Below are positions 1 to 9,377 of a stretch of 64,000 nucleotides of DNA, piece after piece; the first letter of the stretch is position 1, and each line of letters opens with the position of its first letter. The translations under genes were made by a program, and so were the position numbers. Source of the DNA: Shewanella donghaensis. GTDB taxonomy: Bacteria > Pseudomonadota > Gammaproteobacteria > Enterobacterales > Shewanellaceae. The notes below the pieces were generated by a model that made no database searches, had not been told where the DNA came from, and saw nothing but the letters and a program-made list of their open reading frames with translations. The stretch covers positions 1,860,001 to 1,924,000 of the forward strand of contig NZ_CP041783.1 in the NCBI RefSeq assembly GCF_007567505.1, read 5' to 3'.

Positions 1-119
1 GCGCTCGTGAATTTTACGAGAAGCCTACTTCTGCACGTAAGCGCGCTAAAGCTGCCGCTGTTAAGCGTCTAGCTAAGAAGCTTTCTCGCGAAAACGCACG
101 TCGCGTACGTTTATATTAA
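1..119 (+). CDS. rpsU: 30S ribosomal protein S21, C-terminal part
   Basis: The window opens inside this gene; codons are in frame from base 3 and end at a TAA at 117-119. The visible 38 residues are very basic and read [18 protein letters not shown] then [19 protein letters not shown], the conserved tail of S21, a small-subunit protein needed for translation initiation. It is followed 7 bp later by yqeY, then dnaG and rpoD. This is the macromolecular synthesis gene order known from enterics (rpsU-dnaG-rpoD), here with yqeY inserted. The start and promoter lie outside the window. Confidence 0.95.
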   Translation, partial: AREFYEKPTSARKRAKAAAVKRLAKKLSRENARRVRLY

Positions 120-126
120 TCTCACT

Positions 127-570
127 ATGAGCCTAATTGAACAGCTAAAAGACCAAATGAAAGCAGCCATGCGTGCCAAAGATAAGGTGCGCTTGGGGAC
201 TATTCGTATGGCACTGTCTGCCGTTAAACAGATTGAAGTGGATACCCGCGAAAATCTGACCGACGAACAGACAATAGCCGTTTTAACCAAAATGGTAAAA
301 CAACGTCGCGATTCTATAACTCAATATGAGTCAGCAAATCGCCCGGAGTTAGCCGCAACTGAAGCAGCAGAGATTCAAGTAATTGAAACTTTCTTGCCTT
401 CTCCTTTAACAGAAGAAGAAGTTGCCGCAATCATTGATGAAGCTATCTCTCAGGTAGGTGCATCAACCATGGCGGATATGGGTAAAGTAATGGGAGCATT
501 AAAATCTAAGGTTCAAGGCCGTGCTGATATGGGTGCCATTGGCAGTCAAATTCGTGCTAAATTAAATTAA
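127..570 (+). CDS. yqeY: YqeY/GatB-like domain protein
   Basis: A 147-residue soluble protein whose whole length matches the YqeY family. It has an N-terminal helical half (starting MSLIEQLKDQMKAAMRAKDK), the conserved TIRMALSAVKQIEVD segment, and a C-terminal half with the GKVMGALKSKVQGRADMG signature near residues 119-136. The fold resembles the tRNA-binding tail of GatB, so a role in tRNA-linked amidation has been proposed for the family but is not established. It starts 7 bp after rpsU and is probably co-transcribed with it. A hairpin terminator follows at 591-623, which may reduce read-through into dnaG. Confidence 0.92.
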   Translation: MSLIEQLKDQMKAAMRAKDKVRLGTIRMALSAVKQIEVDTRENLTDEQTIAVLTKMVKQRRDSITQYESANRPELAATEAAEIQVIETFLPSPLTEEEVAAIIDEAISQVGASTMADMGKVMGALKSKVQGRADMGAIGSQIRAKLN

Positions 571-590
571 AAGATTATTAATGTGTGAAT

Positions 591-623
591 AAGCCGTGCA
601 CCTTGCACGGCTTGTTTGTTTTA
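591..623 (+). terminator. Intrinsic terminator/attenuator between yqeY and dnaG
   Basis: The arms AAGCCGTGCA (591-600) and TGCACGGCTT (604-613) are perfect complements around a 3-base loop, followed by GTTTGTTTT. The position between rpsU-yqeY and dnaG corresponds to the terminator known between rpsU and dnaG in enterics, which keeps primase levels low relative to S21. The hairpin also covers the region of a possible upstream start at 616 and so argues for the dnaG start at 655. Confidence 0.85.
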
Positions 624-654
624 TCTATTTGGTAATGCGAGACCTATAGCATTT

Positions 655-2382
655 ATGGCGATACCTCGTGATTTTATCAATGAGCTTATAGCAAGAACAG
701 ACATTGTTGATCTAATAGATCATCGTGTACCTTTGAAAAAAGCAGGGAAAAATCACTCTGCATGTTGTCCTTTTCATAGCGAAAAATCGCCTTCTTTTAC
801 AGTCAGTCAAGACAAGCAATTTTACCACTGCTTTGGTTGTGGTGCTCATGGCAATGCCATTGATTTCATCATGGAATATGATCGATTAGAATTTGTCGAC
901 GCCATTGAAGAACTTGCTGGTAAGTTAGGGTTAGATGTACCAAGAGAGCAAGGTACAGGTCCTAAAAAAGATCAAGGTTTAAGCCGTGACTTATACCAAT
1001 TGATGGAAGAAGCTAATCTTTATTATCAAAATCAATTGCGTCAACATAACGACAAACAGAAAGTAATAGATTATTTAGATTTCAGAGGTCTTTCTACTGA
1101 TGTAGTAGAGCACTTTGGAATTGGTTTTGCGCCCGATGGTTGGGATGGATTGTTAGGTCGATACCGTCAAAACCCCGCTGCACAAGACAAATTGCTTACC
1201 GCCGGCATGTTAATCGCAAACGATAACGGTAAGCGATATGACCGATTTAGAGATCGGTTAATGTTCCCAATTCGAGATCGAAGAGGCAGAGTTGTTGGCT
1301 TCGGTGGTCGAGTTTTAGGCGATGGAACACCAAAGTACTTGAATTCTCCAGAAACGCCCATATTTCATAAGGGAAATGAGCTTTACGGTCTTTACGAACT
1401 CAAGCAAACACATAGAGATCCTCAACAGGTTTTAATTGTTGAAGGCTATATGGATGTTGTGGCACTTGCCCAATTTGGTGTTGATTATGCCGTAGCTTCT
1501 CTGGGCACAGCGACAACGGCTGAACAATTTCAGTTATTAGTACGTAGTGCAAAAGAAGTGGTTTGTTGTTATGACGGTGACAGAGCAGGAAAAGAAGCCG
1601 CTTGGCGTGCATTAGAAACCGCACTACCCTTATTAAAGCCTGGCGATGTTGTAAGGTTTATGTTTTTACCACAAGGCGAAGACCCAGATACAATGGTTCG
1701 TCAAGTTGGTAAAGATGGATTTGAAAAGTTAATGCTCGATGCCCTCGATTTACCGGCATTCTTATTTGAGACATTAACAACGCAATACGGTACCGACAAA
1801 AGCGCATTAGCCAAACAAGCAATGAAGCTTATTGAACGAGTCCAAGATACTGTTTTACAGAATTTATTATTAGAAAATCTAGCGCATAAAATCGGTATGA
1901 ATAGCGCAGATGATTTAAAGAAAAAACTAGGTTTTACTGTCAAACAGCAACAACCTATGAATAAAAAAGGATTACAAGGACGCGGTACCCCATTGCGATT
2001 AGCCATTGCATTGTTAGTACAACGACCTGAGTTAGGTTTTGGCTTAACTGCGCAACCTGCTCTTGCACATTTACAGATTGCAGGCATTAATTTGCTAATT
2101 GATTTGTTGAATTTAACTCGAGAAAAAAAGTTTAACAGCGCACAACTACTTGAGATTTATCGCGAGCATGAACAAAAAAATGCCTTGATAAAATTGGCCC
2201 AATGGGACCACCAAGTGGCGGATGAGAACTTGATTCAAGAGTTTAAACAAACCCTGATATGGTTGAACAATCAATATATTGAACAACGTTATCAGGAACT
2301 GAGTCTTAAACAAACTCTAACTAAAGCTGAAAAAATTCAGCTAACGAAGCTTATTTCGATAATGAAAGGCATTTCTAGCTAA
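655..2382 (+). CDS. dnaG: DNA primase
   Basis: Synthesises RNA primers at the replication fork. The ATG at 655 (575 residues) is chosen because MAIPRDFINELI is the usual N-terminus; an in-frame ATG at 616 lies inside the terminator hairpin. Visible domains: an N-terminal CHC2 zinc ribbon with C38-x2-H41 and C59-x2-C62, the TOPRIM catalytic core with EGYMD at 263-267 and DGDRAG at 307-312, and a C-terminal helicase-binding domain over the last 140 or so residues. The length is close to the family norm of about 580. It is second-to-last gene of the rpsU-yqeY-dnaG-rpoD cluster. No strong Shine-Dalgarno is visible before the ATG, in keeping with low expression. Confidence 0.96.
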   Translation: MAIPRDFINELIARTDIVDLIDHRVPLKKAGKNHSACCPFHSEKSPSFTVSQDKQFYHCFGCGAHGNAIDFIMEYDRLEFVDAIEELAGKLGLDVPREQGTGPKKDQGLSRDLYQLMEEANLYYQNQLRQHNDKQKVIDYLDFRGLSTDVVEHFGIGFAPDGWDGLLGRYRQNPAAQDKLLTAGMLIANDNGKRYDRFRDRLMFPIRDRRGRVVGFGGRVLGDGTPKYLNSPETPIFHKGNELYGLYELKQTHRDPQQVLIVEGYMDVVALAQFGVDYAVASLGTATTAEQFQLLVRSAKEVVCCYDGDRAGKEAAWRALETALPLLKPGDVVRFMFLPQGEDPDTMVRQVGKDGFEKLMLDALDLPAFLFETLTTQYGTDKSALAKQAMKLIERVQDTVLQNLLLENLAHKIGMNSADDLKKKLGFTVKQQQPMNKKGLQGRGTPLRLAIALLVQRPELGFGLTAQPALAHLQIAGINLLIDLLNLTREKKFNSAQLLEIYREHEQKNALIKLAQWDHQVADENLIQEFKQTLIWLNNQYIEQRYQELSLKQTLTKAEKIQLTKLISIMKGISS

Positions 2383-2524
2383 CATTTTATTTAAAATGTT
2401 TGGTTAAGCAATGCCATGGACTAGCGTACTTTAGTTCATACAGCTATAATTGACGATTTGCTTGACACTGATGCTTCGGCAGGTGTCCAGTCGTTATTTC
2501 AGTTACCCAACTTGGATGATATCT

Positions 2525-4345
2525 ATGGAGCATACTCCGCAGTCGCAACTTAAATTGTTGCTTGCTAAAGGTAAAGAGCAAGGTTACTTAACCTATGCTG
2601 AAGTCAATGACCACTTGCCAGCTGACATGGTCGATGCAGATCAGATTGAAGATATTGTCCAGATGATCAATGACATGGGCATCCGAGTGTTTGAACAAGC
2701 TCCTGATGCCGATGACATGATGATGTCTGAGGACAACACCGATGAAGATGCAGCAGAAGAAGCTGCTGCAGCACTTGCAACGGTAGAGAGTGAATTAGGT
2801 CGCACAACAGATCCAGTACGTATGTACATGCGTGAAATGGGTACTGTTGAGCTATTGACCCGCGAAGGCGAAATCGTCATAGCAAAACGTATTGAAGAAG
2901 GTATTAATACCGTTCAAAGTTCTGTTTCTGAATACCCGCAAGCCATTGCGATGATTCTTGAACAATTTGATAAGTATGAAGCTGACGAATTACGCTTAAC
3001 TGACATCATTGCAGGTTTCGTTAACCCTGATGACGATGACGTAGCACCAACAGCAACACACGTTGGTTCTGAGTTATCAGACAAAGAGTTAGCAGATTCA
3101 GACGATGACGAAGAAGAAGAGGAAGGTCCTAAAGGTCCGGATCCTGAAGAAGCCAAAGAGAAGTTTACTGAATTACGTACAGTCTATGAAAAAGGCCTAG
3201 CGGTAATTGAGAAAAAAGGTCGTGATCATCCTGAAGCCATTGGTGCTTTGTTTGTCATTGGCGAGCTTTTCAAAGAATTCCGTTTGATACCAAAGCAATT
3301 TGACCGCTTAGTAAAAAGCATGCGCACCATGATGGACCGCGTACGTGTACAAGAGCGTTTAATTTTAAAACTTTGTGTTGATCAAGCAAAAATGCCGAAG
3401 AAAAACTTTGTTAAGTTCTTCACCGGTAATGAAACTGATCTAGCTTGGTTTGAAGCTGAAATGAACAGTAATAAGCCTTACGCTGAAGGCTTACGTTTAG
3501 TTAAATTTGATGTCACTCGTTGTAGCAATAAACTTGCAGCAATCGAAAAAGAGACAGGTTTAATCATTCGTGCAATTAAAGACATCAACCGTCGTATGTC
3601 AATTGGTGAAGCAAGAGCTCGCCGTGCGAAGAAAGAAATGGTTGAAGCGAACTTACGTCTAGTAATTTCTATTGCTAAAAAATACACCAACCGTGGTTTA
3701 CAGTTCTTGGATTTGATTCAAGAAGGTAACATTGGTTTGATGAAAGCTGTAGATAAGTTCGAATATCGTCGTGGTTATAAGTTCTCAACTTATGCAACCT
3801 GGTGGATCCGTCAGGCGATTACACGTTCTATTGCTGACCAAGCACGTACCATTCGTATTCCAGTACATATGATTGAAACGATTAACAAACTTAATCGTAT
3901 TTCACGTCAAATGTTACAAGAAATGGGTCGCGAACCAACACCTGAAGAATTATCAGAACGCATGTTAATGCCTGAAGATAAGATTCTAAAAGTGTTGAAA
4001 ATCGCTAAAGAACCAATTTCAATGGAAACACCTATTGGTGATGATGAAGATTCGCACTTAGGTGACTTCATTGAAGATAACACTCTTGAGCTACCATTAG
4101 ACTCAGCAACCAGCGAAAGTCTTAAAAATGCCACTCATGAAGTACTTGCAGGCTTAACAGCTCGTGAAGCGAAAGTGTTACGTATGCGTTTTGGTATTGA
4201 TATGAATACCGACCATACACTTGAAGAAGTGGGTAAGCAGTTTGACGTTACTCGTGAGCGTATTCGTCAAATCGAAGCTAAAGCATTACGTAAATTGCGC
4301 CATCCTTCTCGTTCAGAAATTTTGAAGTCTTTCTTAGACGAATAG
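2525..4345 (+). CDS. rpoD: RNA polymerase primary sigma factor (sigma-70)
   Basis: The housekeeping sigma factor. The start at 2525 (606 residues) gives [20 protein letters not shown], the standard RpoD N-terminus; the frame stays open upstream to 2450 but that part is not family-like. In order: region 1.1 (residues 1-80), region 1.2 with [11 protein letters not shown], a non-conserved insert containing a run of Asp/Glu near residues 190-205, regions 2.1-2.4 with [20 protein letters not shown] from residue 423, region 3, and region 4.2 with [20 protein letters not shown] from residue 575. The length is near the E. coli 613. It lies 142 bp after dnaG and ends in a terminator at 4375-4402. The gap may hold its own promoter. 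Confidence 0.97.
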   Translation: MEHTPQSQLKLLLAKGKEQGYLTYAEVNDHLPADMVDADQIEDIVQMINDMGIRVFEQAPDADDMMMSEDNTDEDAAEEAAAALATVESELGRTTDPVRMYMREMGTVELLTREGEIVIAKRIEEGINTVQSSVSEYPQAIAMILEQFDKYEADELRLTDIIAGFVNPDDDDVAPTATHVGSELSDKELADSDDDEEEEEGPKGPDPEEAKEKFTELRTVYEKGLAVIEKKGRDHPEAIGALFVIGELFKEFRLIPKQFDRLVKSMRTMMDRVRVQERLILKLCVDQAKMPKKNFVKFFTGNETDLAWFEAEMNSNKPYAEGLRLVKFDVTRCSNKLAAIEKETGLIIRAIKDINRRMSIGEARARRAKKEMVEANLRLVISIAKKYTNRGLQFLDLIQEGNIGLMKAVDKFEYRRGYKFSTYATWWIRQAITRSIADQARTIRIPVHMIETINKLNRISRQMLQEMGREPTPEELSERMLMPEDKILKVLKIAKEPISMETPIGDDEDSHLGDFIEDNTLELPLDSATSESLKNATHEVLAGLTAREAKVLRMRFGIDMNTDHTLEEVGKQFDVTRERIRQIEAKALRKLRHPSRSEILKSFLDE

Positions 4346-4374
4346 AACTGCAACGCGAAGTTAACGCAAAGATT

Positions 4375-4402
4375 AAAAGTCCGTTTATTCGGGCTTTTTT
4401 TT
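4375..4402 (+). terminator. rpoD terminator
   Basis: AAAAGTCCG and CGGGCTTTT pair (with one G-U) around a TTTATT loop and run into eight Ts, 30 bp after the rpoD stop. This closes the rpsU-rpoD transcription unit. Confidence 0.85.
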
Positions 4403-4561
4403 GCCTTTAATTTAGCTTTGCCTGTAATAAAATCAGTCAGATTGCTTAACAGATAAGCAATTGAATCTAACAGGGCCATTTCTATGCAATTGGCGGGTGA
4501 CAACCGTGAAAAAACTTCGTATACTTCTTTCCGCTTTCGATAGTGACGACTATCTTAAGTC

Positions 4562-4638
4562 GGCCCCTTAGCTCAGTTGGTTAGAGCATACGACTCATAA
4601 TCGTCAGGTCCCGTGTTCGAGTCACGGAGGGGCCACCA
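4562..4638 (+). tRNA. ileX: tRNA-Ile2 (anticodon CAT, lysidine type)
   Basis: A 77-base cloverleaf with encoded CCA: acceptor GGCCCCT/AGGGGCC, D arm GCTCAGTTGGTTAGAGC, anticodon loop CTCATAA with CAT at 4596-4598, T arm CCGTG-TTCGAGT-CACGG. The GGCCCCTTAGCTCAG start, the GGGGCC acceptor and the CGACTCATAATCG anticodon arm match the minor isoleucine tRNA of E. coli (ileX), whose C34 is changed to lysidine by TilS to read AUA. In E. coli ileX also lies next to rpoD. A simple anticodon reading would call it tRNA-Met, but elongator Met has a different acceptor (GGCTACG). The outermost anticodon-stem pair (T27-C43) is mismatched here. Confidence 0.88.
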
Positions 4639-4646
4639 ATTTTGAT

Positions 4647-4677
4647 AAGCCGCTTGAATTTATTCAAGCGGCTTTTT
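4647..4677 (+). terminator. Terminator after tRNA-Ile2
   Basis: AAGCCGCTTGAAT and TTCAAGCGGCTT form a strong hairpin with a short AT loop, followed by TTTTT, starting 9 bp after the tRNA CCA end. Confidence 0.9.
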
Positions 4678-4730
4678 CATATCTAAAGCTCAATAACACC
4701 TTATTTAATCTTCCACATAAACCTCTCGCC

Positions 4731-4972
4731 TTAACGACAAGTGTACTTTTCCTGGATCTCACTTCCAGACTCTTTTATAACTTGTTGTAGTACATCTAAA
4801 TCGATATCCGCTAATTTTTTAATATATAAACAAGAACTTCCCGTTTTATATTTGCCCATCTTTTCGAGTAAATCTTGGATTTCCAAAAAACCTGGCATGA
4901 TGTATAACACCAAATGTTGTTTCCGTGGTGAAAGCCCGCGACACAGGACTCACCTTCTTTGCCACTGTCGTA
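4731..4972 (-). pseudogene. DUF1801-family remnant, frameshifted
   Basis: On the minus strand an open frame of about 60 residues (4913-4731) reads VLYIMPGF...LLEKMGKYKTGSSCLYIKKLADID...VIKES, the conserved C-terminal half of small DUF1801 proteins (usually about 140 residues). Homology continues upstream in the same frame as RGLSPRKQH (family: GFSPRKQ). It then jumps to another frame as YDSGKEGESC (family: YDSGREGD) near 4935-4972. The frames do not join and stop codons intervene, so this looks like a broken gene that lost its N-terminal half. Family assignment is by recognised motifs, not by a search. Confidence 0.7.
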
Positions 4973-5061
4973 TTAAATAAGTATAAGCAGAGTGCTCACT
5001 TTACGACACCAGATGTAAAGATTGATGTTGGCGGTATCGTCAAAGTAAATGCAGTAAAACA

Positions 5062-5221
5062 ATGCCTATCAATATTGAAGACTCAGGTATTGAACATACT
5101 CTAGTGAGTGTTGACGACAATACAGGGCTTGTTGGTGTTCATAGAGGGCGACCTTAGTATTTAGGAATGAAACATATCCGAACTGCTGATAAAACAGAGA
5201 TCGAATGAGTTTCAAATGGTT
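5062..5221 (+). pseudogene. Unrecognised decayed ORF fragment
   Basis: From an ATG at 5062 the plus strand reads MPINIEDSGIEHTLVSVDDN then TGLVGVHRGRP, a TAG stop, then in the same frame YLGMKHIRTADKTEIE and a TGA. The composition is protein-like on both sides of the stop. Just upstream a different frame reads protein-like for about 50 codons (4930-5105, including HFTTPDVKIDVGGIVKVNAV). I do not recognise a family. The pattern suggests a coding sequence broken by stops and a frameshift. Confidence 0.35.
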
Positions 5222-5234
5222 TACAAAATAAAAG

Positions 5235-5408
5235 CTAAATGAAGTTTTAGATTTGTTAGCAGATCGTTTAATTAGCAACGAACAGTAAAAACTTTATATT
5301 TTAATTGGTCAGCTTGATGAGAATTGGAAACGTACAGATAAGAGATATTGATTTAATCAGGCTTTGATTGAAGAAATTCAAACTCTTTAGAAAAATCTCA
5401 AGCGTTAA
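5235..5408 (+). pseudogene. Unrecognised ORF remnant with three in-frame stops
   Basis: One frame from 5235 reads LNEVLDLLADRLISNEQ, TAA, KLYILIGQLDENWKRTDKRY, TGA, FNQALIEEIQTL, TAG, KNLKR, TAA. The text between the stops is strongly protein-like (charged helical pattern) and each stop is one base change from a sense codon, as in a recently inactivated gene. Family unknown; it may be the 3' part of the fragment at 5062. No function is proposed. Confidence 0.4.
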
Positions 5409-5734
5409 AATAACTACAGCTCTTAGAAAAGATTTGAAATGTAGCCAGAATCCCAATTTTTTAAAAAGAGAATTTGTCACTATTATCAAATTTGAACCAA
5501 ATAGGAGTACTCAAAAGTTAACTTTAATAATTCTGAACATTTTCATGCCCAAACTTTCTGTACAGAATCATTAATATCCATCCCTAGATAACTAAATACA
5601 CTCTCATGTGAGGCTTACCTGCCTAATATTTTTATACTGAAATATTTATTGCAAATAAATAATTTGGCCCCGCCTTTTCGTCATCCATTGAATCACTAAC
5701 AGGCTCTTAATACAGGTAAATTACACTAAAAAAT
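5409..5734. other. Non-coding AT-rich stretch
   Basis: No convincing gene. Short open frames exist on both strands (5368-5574 plus, 5301-5489 minus) but have no recognisable motif, no good ribosome site and low-complexity composition. Probably further decayed sequence continuing the remnants to the left. Confidence 0.5.
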
Positions 5735-5772
5735 AAACCGATGTCGACTATTAATTCGACATCGGCTTATTT
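5735..5772 (-). terminator. Terminator of the Tricorn-type protease gene
   Basis: CCGATGTCGA (5738-5747) and TCGACATCGG (5756-5765) form a perfect 10-bp stem with an 8-base loop. Read on the minus strand it is followed by TTTATTTTTTT, so it ends the leftward gene whose stop is about 70 bp away. Confidence 0.85.
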
Positions 5773-5838
5773 AACTACTAAAAAAAGATTAACTAAGTGC
5801 GCTAATAATTCAGGCTAATGATTCAGGCTAATAATCAC

Positions 5839-8800
5839 TTATTGCGCTTTAGTATCTGCTGCAAAACCTGTTGCAGCAATAGGCTTAGCTTTTAAAGGCG
5901 CGATAGGTTTTTGCGCCATTTCATCTTTTAAATAGCTAATGGCAGTTTCAAGCTGGGCATCTTTTCCAGAGAAGGTCGCAAACGGTAAGTTATTCACTTC
6001 AATGTCAGGCTCAACCCCATGCCCTTCAACTATCCAACTGCCATCAATCGCATATTGAGGGTATTCTGCAACTCTCGCCATGCCCTTATCCGTCAAACTA
6101 TTTCGACCAGAAAGCCATACACCCGCTCCGGCAGTTTGCTTACCGATTAACGGCGCTAAACCTAACGCTTTGATACCTGCAGCGAAAGTTTCACCATCTG
6201 AATAAGTCATTTGATCTGTTAGCACCACTAAGTGGCCTCTAAAAGTTTGCTGCATATTGGTGTTAGCAGAACCATGAGTGGGTTGCCAAAATGCCCATGC
6301 TCGGCGCAATAACTTTTCAATAATCCAACTATCAATATTACCACCGCGGTTACGACGAACATCGATGATTAAACCATCTTTGTCATAATTGGCATAAAAC
6401 TCACGGGCAAAGCTTTCAATATCACCTGAGCCCATGGCATACAGATGCAAGTAACCGATATTGCCTTTGCTGGCTTCAGTCACTTTATCAGCATTGGTAG
6501 TAACCCAATCAAGATAACGTAACTTGGCATCAGTGCGATTATCGTGAGGAACGACAATCGTTTGATGACGCTCTTTACCACGCTTGAGATCAAGCAAAAC
6601 TTGTTTATTGGTCTGATTACGCAGCAACTGAGTAACTTGAGCAATATTGGTGATGGGCAGTCCGTTAATCGCTTCGATAATATCTCCCTCAACCGCATCG
6701 ACTTCGATACGTGCTAACGGTGATGTTTGCGTTGGAAGCTCTGGATCATTGCGGTAAATATGCTTGATCACAATGCCTTTTGAGGTTTGTGATAAACGCG
6801 CACCTAGACTTGCTCCTTTCGCCGTCTCATTTTTAGCAATGTCACCACCACGTACTTGAGAATGCAAAGAATTAAGCTCACCCATCATTTGCTTAAAGAT
6901 ATCATTTAGCTCATTTCTATCCGTTAGGCGTGCCAGTAATGGTTGATACTTTTGCTTAACTTCACGCCAATCGACACCACGCATATCCTTATCGAAGAAT
7001 GAGTCTCGGTGCATTAACCAGGCATCCTCAAATATCTGCTGCCACTCTTGCATTGGTGAGATTGCCAACTGCCATTGTGCGGTATCAAGCTTGGTATTTT
7101 TAAGCTCTGCAGGAATTTTATCGCCAGCGGCAACGATATGAAGTTCATTAGGGTTTGACTGTTTTCGCAATAGTAAATTCTCACCATCAGCAGATAATTG
7201 ATAAGCACTGATATCAGCTGAAAACTCGCTAATTTCTGGTGAGAGACGATCAAATTTAATTAATTTCAAACTGCTTTTATCTGCAGTCTTATCCAACAAA
7301 TACAGCTTATCTTTAGCAACCGATAAGCTTGAAAAGTTACCTGAACTCACAGGAACTTGCCACAGCCTTAGACTGATATTGTTCCAATCGACTTTCACTT
7401 TCTGATCTTTACTGGCATTACTGCTGAACTCTTTAGCATCCGCAATCATGCTGCTGTTAAGCTCAGTCGGTTTAACAAAAGGGAAGACTGCTTTGTCTGT
7501 TAGCGCAATGGCAAACACTTGAGTGCGTTTATCAAAAATAGGTCCCATGTTTCTGTCACCCCAAGGCGAACCCGGTGTGGCGTCAAAGTGACGTGAAGAC
7601 AAGAAATACAGCCATTGCCCGTCAGGACTAAAGCTCGGTGAGTAGGACTCGTATTTATCAGTGGTAATGGCTTGAGCTTTATCGCCAGCAACCGAGTAAA
7701 GTACGATTTGCGGACGCTGTTGACCCATTTCAAATTTAGTCAGGGCAATAAACTGGCTATCACCAGACCAAACGATATCAGGATATTCACCAAGGCCTTC
7801 ACCATTGGTAATAATTTTTGTATTTTTAGATTTCTTTATATCAAGCAACCACACGTTACCGTCATAGTCATCATGAGCAATGAAACGGCCATCTGGCGAT
7901 AAATGAATGCTAGTTCTAAGTGTGCTGCCATCTTTAGTGAGCTGTTTAGCGCCAGCGCTACCATCAGCAGGGAATTGCCAGATTTCTTGCTCGCCAGAGG
8001 CATCACTGATGCCGTAGACCCAATTTCCATCAACACTTAAGGATGCATTTCTAATGCGTGCATTAGCTGGTGATTGGATTTGAACAAGGCGACTTCCGTC
8101 ATGGCTGGCAACAGCCACATGACTTCTGGCTGTAATAACGGCTTTATCACCTGTGGCTGCTAACTCAATTGAAGTAGCAAACGTCATTGGATCTTTTACC
8201 CAATGTTCGCGTCGATGAGGGTAATCAGACGTTAAGTTGATATCAAGTAGTGCCGTACTGTCATCATTGATGCTAAAAACTTTGATATCGGCGCCATGCT
8301 GGAATACCACTCGACCATCATTAAGTTGCGCATCACGGACTTTCCAATCGCTAAATTCGGTATGTTGCTTTATTCCATTTCCATCAAGACCCATTGACCA
8401 AATATTGTCGTTACCCGATTGGTCGCTGATAAAGTAAACACGCTTTTGCCATAACATTGGCAGTCTTACAGAACCTTGATGACTTGCTGTTAGTTTTTGC
8501 GCTTCTTGTTTACTGCCTAATTTGAATCGCCAGATCTCCCCTAACGCACCGCCGCGATACACTTTGGCATTATCACCACTGGTTTGCAGGCCAAACTGAG
8601 TAAAGTATACATACTCTCCGGCATCATCAATCACACCTTCTATTGCGTCTGCAAGTGGCAGATTAGTTAAGGCTAACGTCTGTGGGTTAACCGTTTTAAG
8701 CACCCAATAATTGGCGGGACCATGGGCATTATCGGTGGCATATAAAATCTCACCTGTAGCGGTCCAACCTTGTAATCTAACTCGACTGTTTTCAAAGCTG

Positions 8801-9120
8801 ACTCGCTTGGCGACGCCACCCGTAATTGGCATCACATAGACTTCTGTTGCGCCGTCATAATTAGCGCTATAAGCGACCCAGTTACCATCTTTTGAAATGG
8901 TTGCATCAATTTCTTCTGCTGCTTGGGTGGTTAACCTTGTGGCTGATGATTGATTTAACTGACTTAACCAAAGGTCCCCTTCGGCGGTAAATACCAGGGT
9001 TTGATCATGAAGCGCTGGTGCGCGGTAATAACCTTGATGATCAGAATTGGCCGCTAAGGCTGATGTGCTTAATAGCCCAAGCGCCAGCAAGCACGCGCTA
9101 ACAGAATGACGAAGTTTCAT
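5839..9120 (-). CDS. Exported Tricorn-type S41 serine protease
   Basis: A 1093-residue protein like the archaeal Tricorn protease and its bacterial homologues, which degrade oligopeptides. The start at 9120 is chosen for AAGGAT ahead of the ATG and for the signal peptide MKLRHSVSACLLALGLLS with a probable cut after ALA; an in-frame start 36 bp upstream is less likely. Residues 30-670 form WD40/TolB-like beta-propeller repeats (LSPDGRF, FSPDGQW, SADGENL). Then come a C1 helical linker, a PDZ domain (about 770-870) and the C-terminal S41 core. Likely catalytic residues by comparison with Tricorn are His753 (NSLHSQ), Ser974 (TYSDGET) and Glu1032 (IVEGHG). The signal peptide places it in the periplasm. 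Single-gene unit with terminator at 5735-5772. Confidence 0.9.
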   Translation of the reverse strand: MKLRHSVSACLLALGLLSTSALAANSDHQGYYRAPALHDQTLVFTAEGDLWLSQLNQSSATRLTTQAAEEIDATISKDGNWVAYSANYDGATEVYVMPITGGVAKRVSFENSRVRLQGWTATGEILYATDNAHGPANYWVLKTVNPQTLALTNLPLADAIEGVIDDAGEYVYFTQFGLQTSGDNAKVYRGGALGEIWRFKLGSKQEAQKLTASHQGSVRLPMLWQKRVYFISDQSGNDNIWSMGLDGNGIKQHTEFSDWKVRDAQLNDGRVVFQHGADIKVFSINDDSTALLDINLTSDYPHRREHWVKDPMTFATSIELAATGDKAVITARSHVAVASHDGSRLVQIQSPANARIRNASLSVDGNWVYGISDASGEQEIWQFPADGSAGAKQLTKDGSTLRTSIHLSPDGRFIAHDDYDGNVWLLDIKKSKNTKIITNGEGLGEYPDIVWSGDSQFIALTKFEMGQQRPQIVLYSVAGDKAQAITTDKYESYSPSFSPDGQWLYFLSSRHFDATPGSPWGDRNMGPIFDKRTQVFAIALTDKAVFPFVKPTELNSSMIADAKEFSSNASKDQKVKVDWNNISLRLWQVPVSSGNFSSLSVAKDKLYLLDKTADKSSLKLIKFDRLSPEISEFSADISAYQLSADGENLLLRKQSNPNELHIVAAGDKIPAELKNTKLDTAQWQLAISPMQEWQQIFEDAWLMHRDSFFDKDMRGVDWREVKQKYQPLLARLTDRNELNDIFKQMMGELNSLHSQVRGGDIAKNETAKGASLGARLSQTSKGIVIKHIYRNDPELPTQTSPLARIEVDAVEGDIIEAINGLPITNIAQVTQLLRNQTNKQVLLDLKRGKERHQTIVVPHDNRTDAKLRYLDWVTTNADKVTEASKGNIGYLHLYAMGSGDIESFAREFYANYDKDGLIIDVRRNRGGNIDSWIIEKLLRRAWAFWQPTHGSANTNMQQTFRGHLVVLTDQMTYSDGETFAAGIKALGLAPLIGKQTAGAGVWLSGRNSLTDKGMARVAEYPQYAIDGSWIVEGHGVEPDIEVNNLPFATFSGKDAQLETAISYLKDEMAQKPIAPLKAKPIAATGFAADTKAQ

Positions 9121-9261
9121 AATCAGAAAAATCCTTGTAAATATTATTATTTCCAAGCAATCAAACTAGCAAAATTACAGCCATTTAGCAGCATACAAGA
9201 TGGAATTTATGACGATTAAAATAGATGATTTTGTAACAATTAATCTTTTAAGTGCAATAAA

Positions 9262-9290
9262 AAAGGTAACAACAATGCGTTGTTACCTTT
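9262..9290 (-). terminator. Terminator of the ECF sigma/anti-sigma operon
   Basis: AAAGGTAACAAC and GTTGTTACCTTT pair around a short ATGC loop; on the minus strand the hairpin runs into TTTTTTATTGC. It lies about 90 bp after the stop of the leftward gene at 9378. Confidence 0.85.
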
Positions 9291-9377
9291 AGTGAAGTAG
9301 ATTTTGAGCTTATTTCGAAATGAGTGACTCAACGTTAAGTCACTATTCCTGTAATTATCCCAGTAATCACGCAGCTA

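Noticed and set aside
1167..2087. Minus-strand open frames inside dnaG
   Set aside because: Antisense shadows of a clearly coding plus-strand gene; no ribosome sites or motifs.
4562..4638. Initiator or elongator tRNA-Met
   Set aside because: CAT anticodon fits, but the acceptor GGCCCCT, arm sequences and rpoD neighbourhood match Ile2; it also lacks the GGG/CCC anticodon stem of initiators.
5301..5574. Overlapping small open frames on both strands
   Set aside because: No start signal, motif or coding-like composition; probably decayed DNA.
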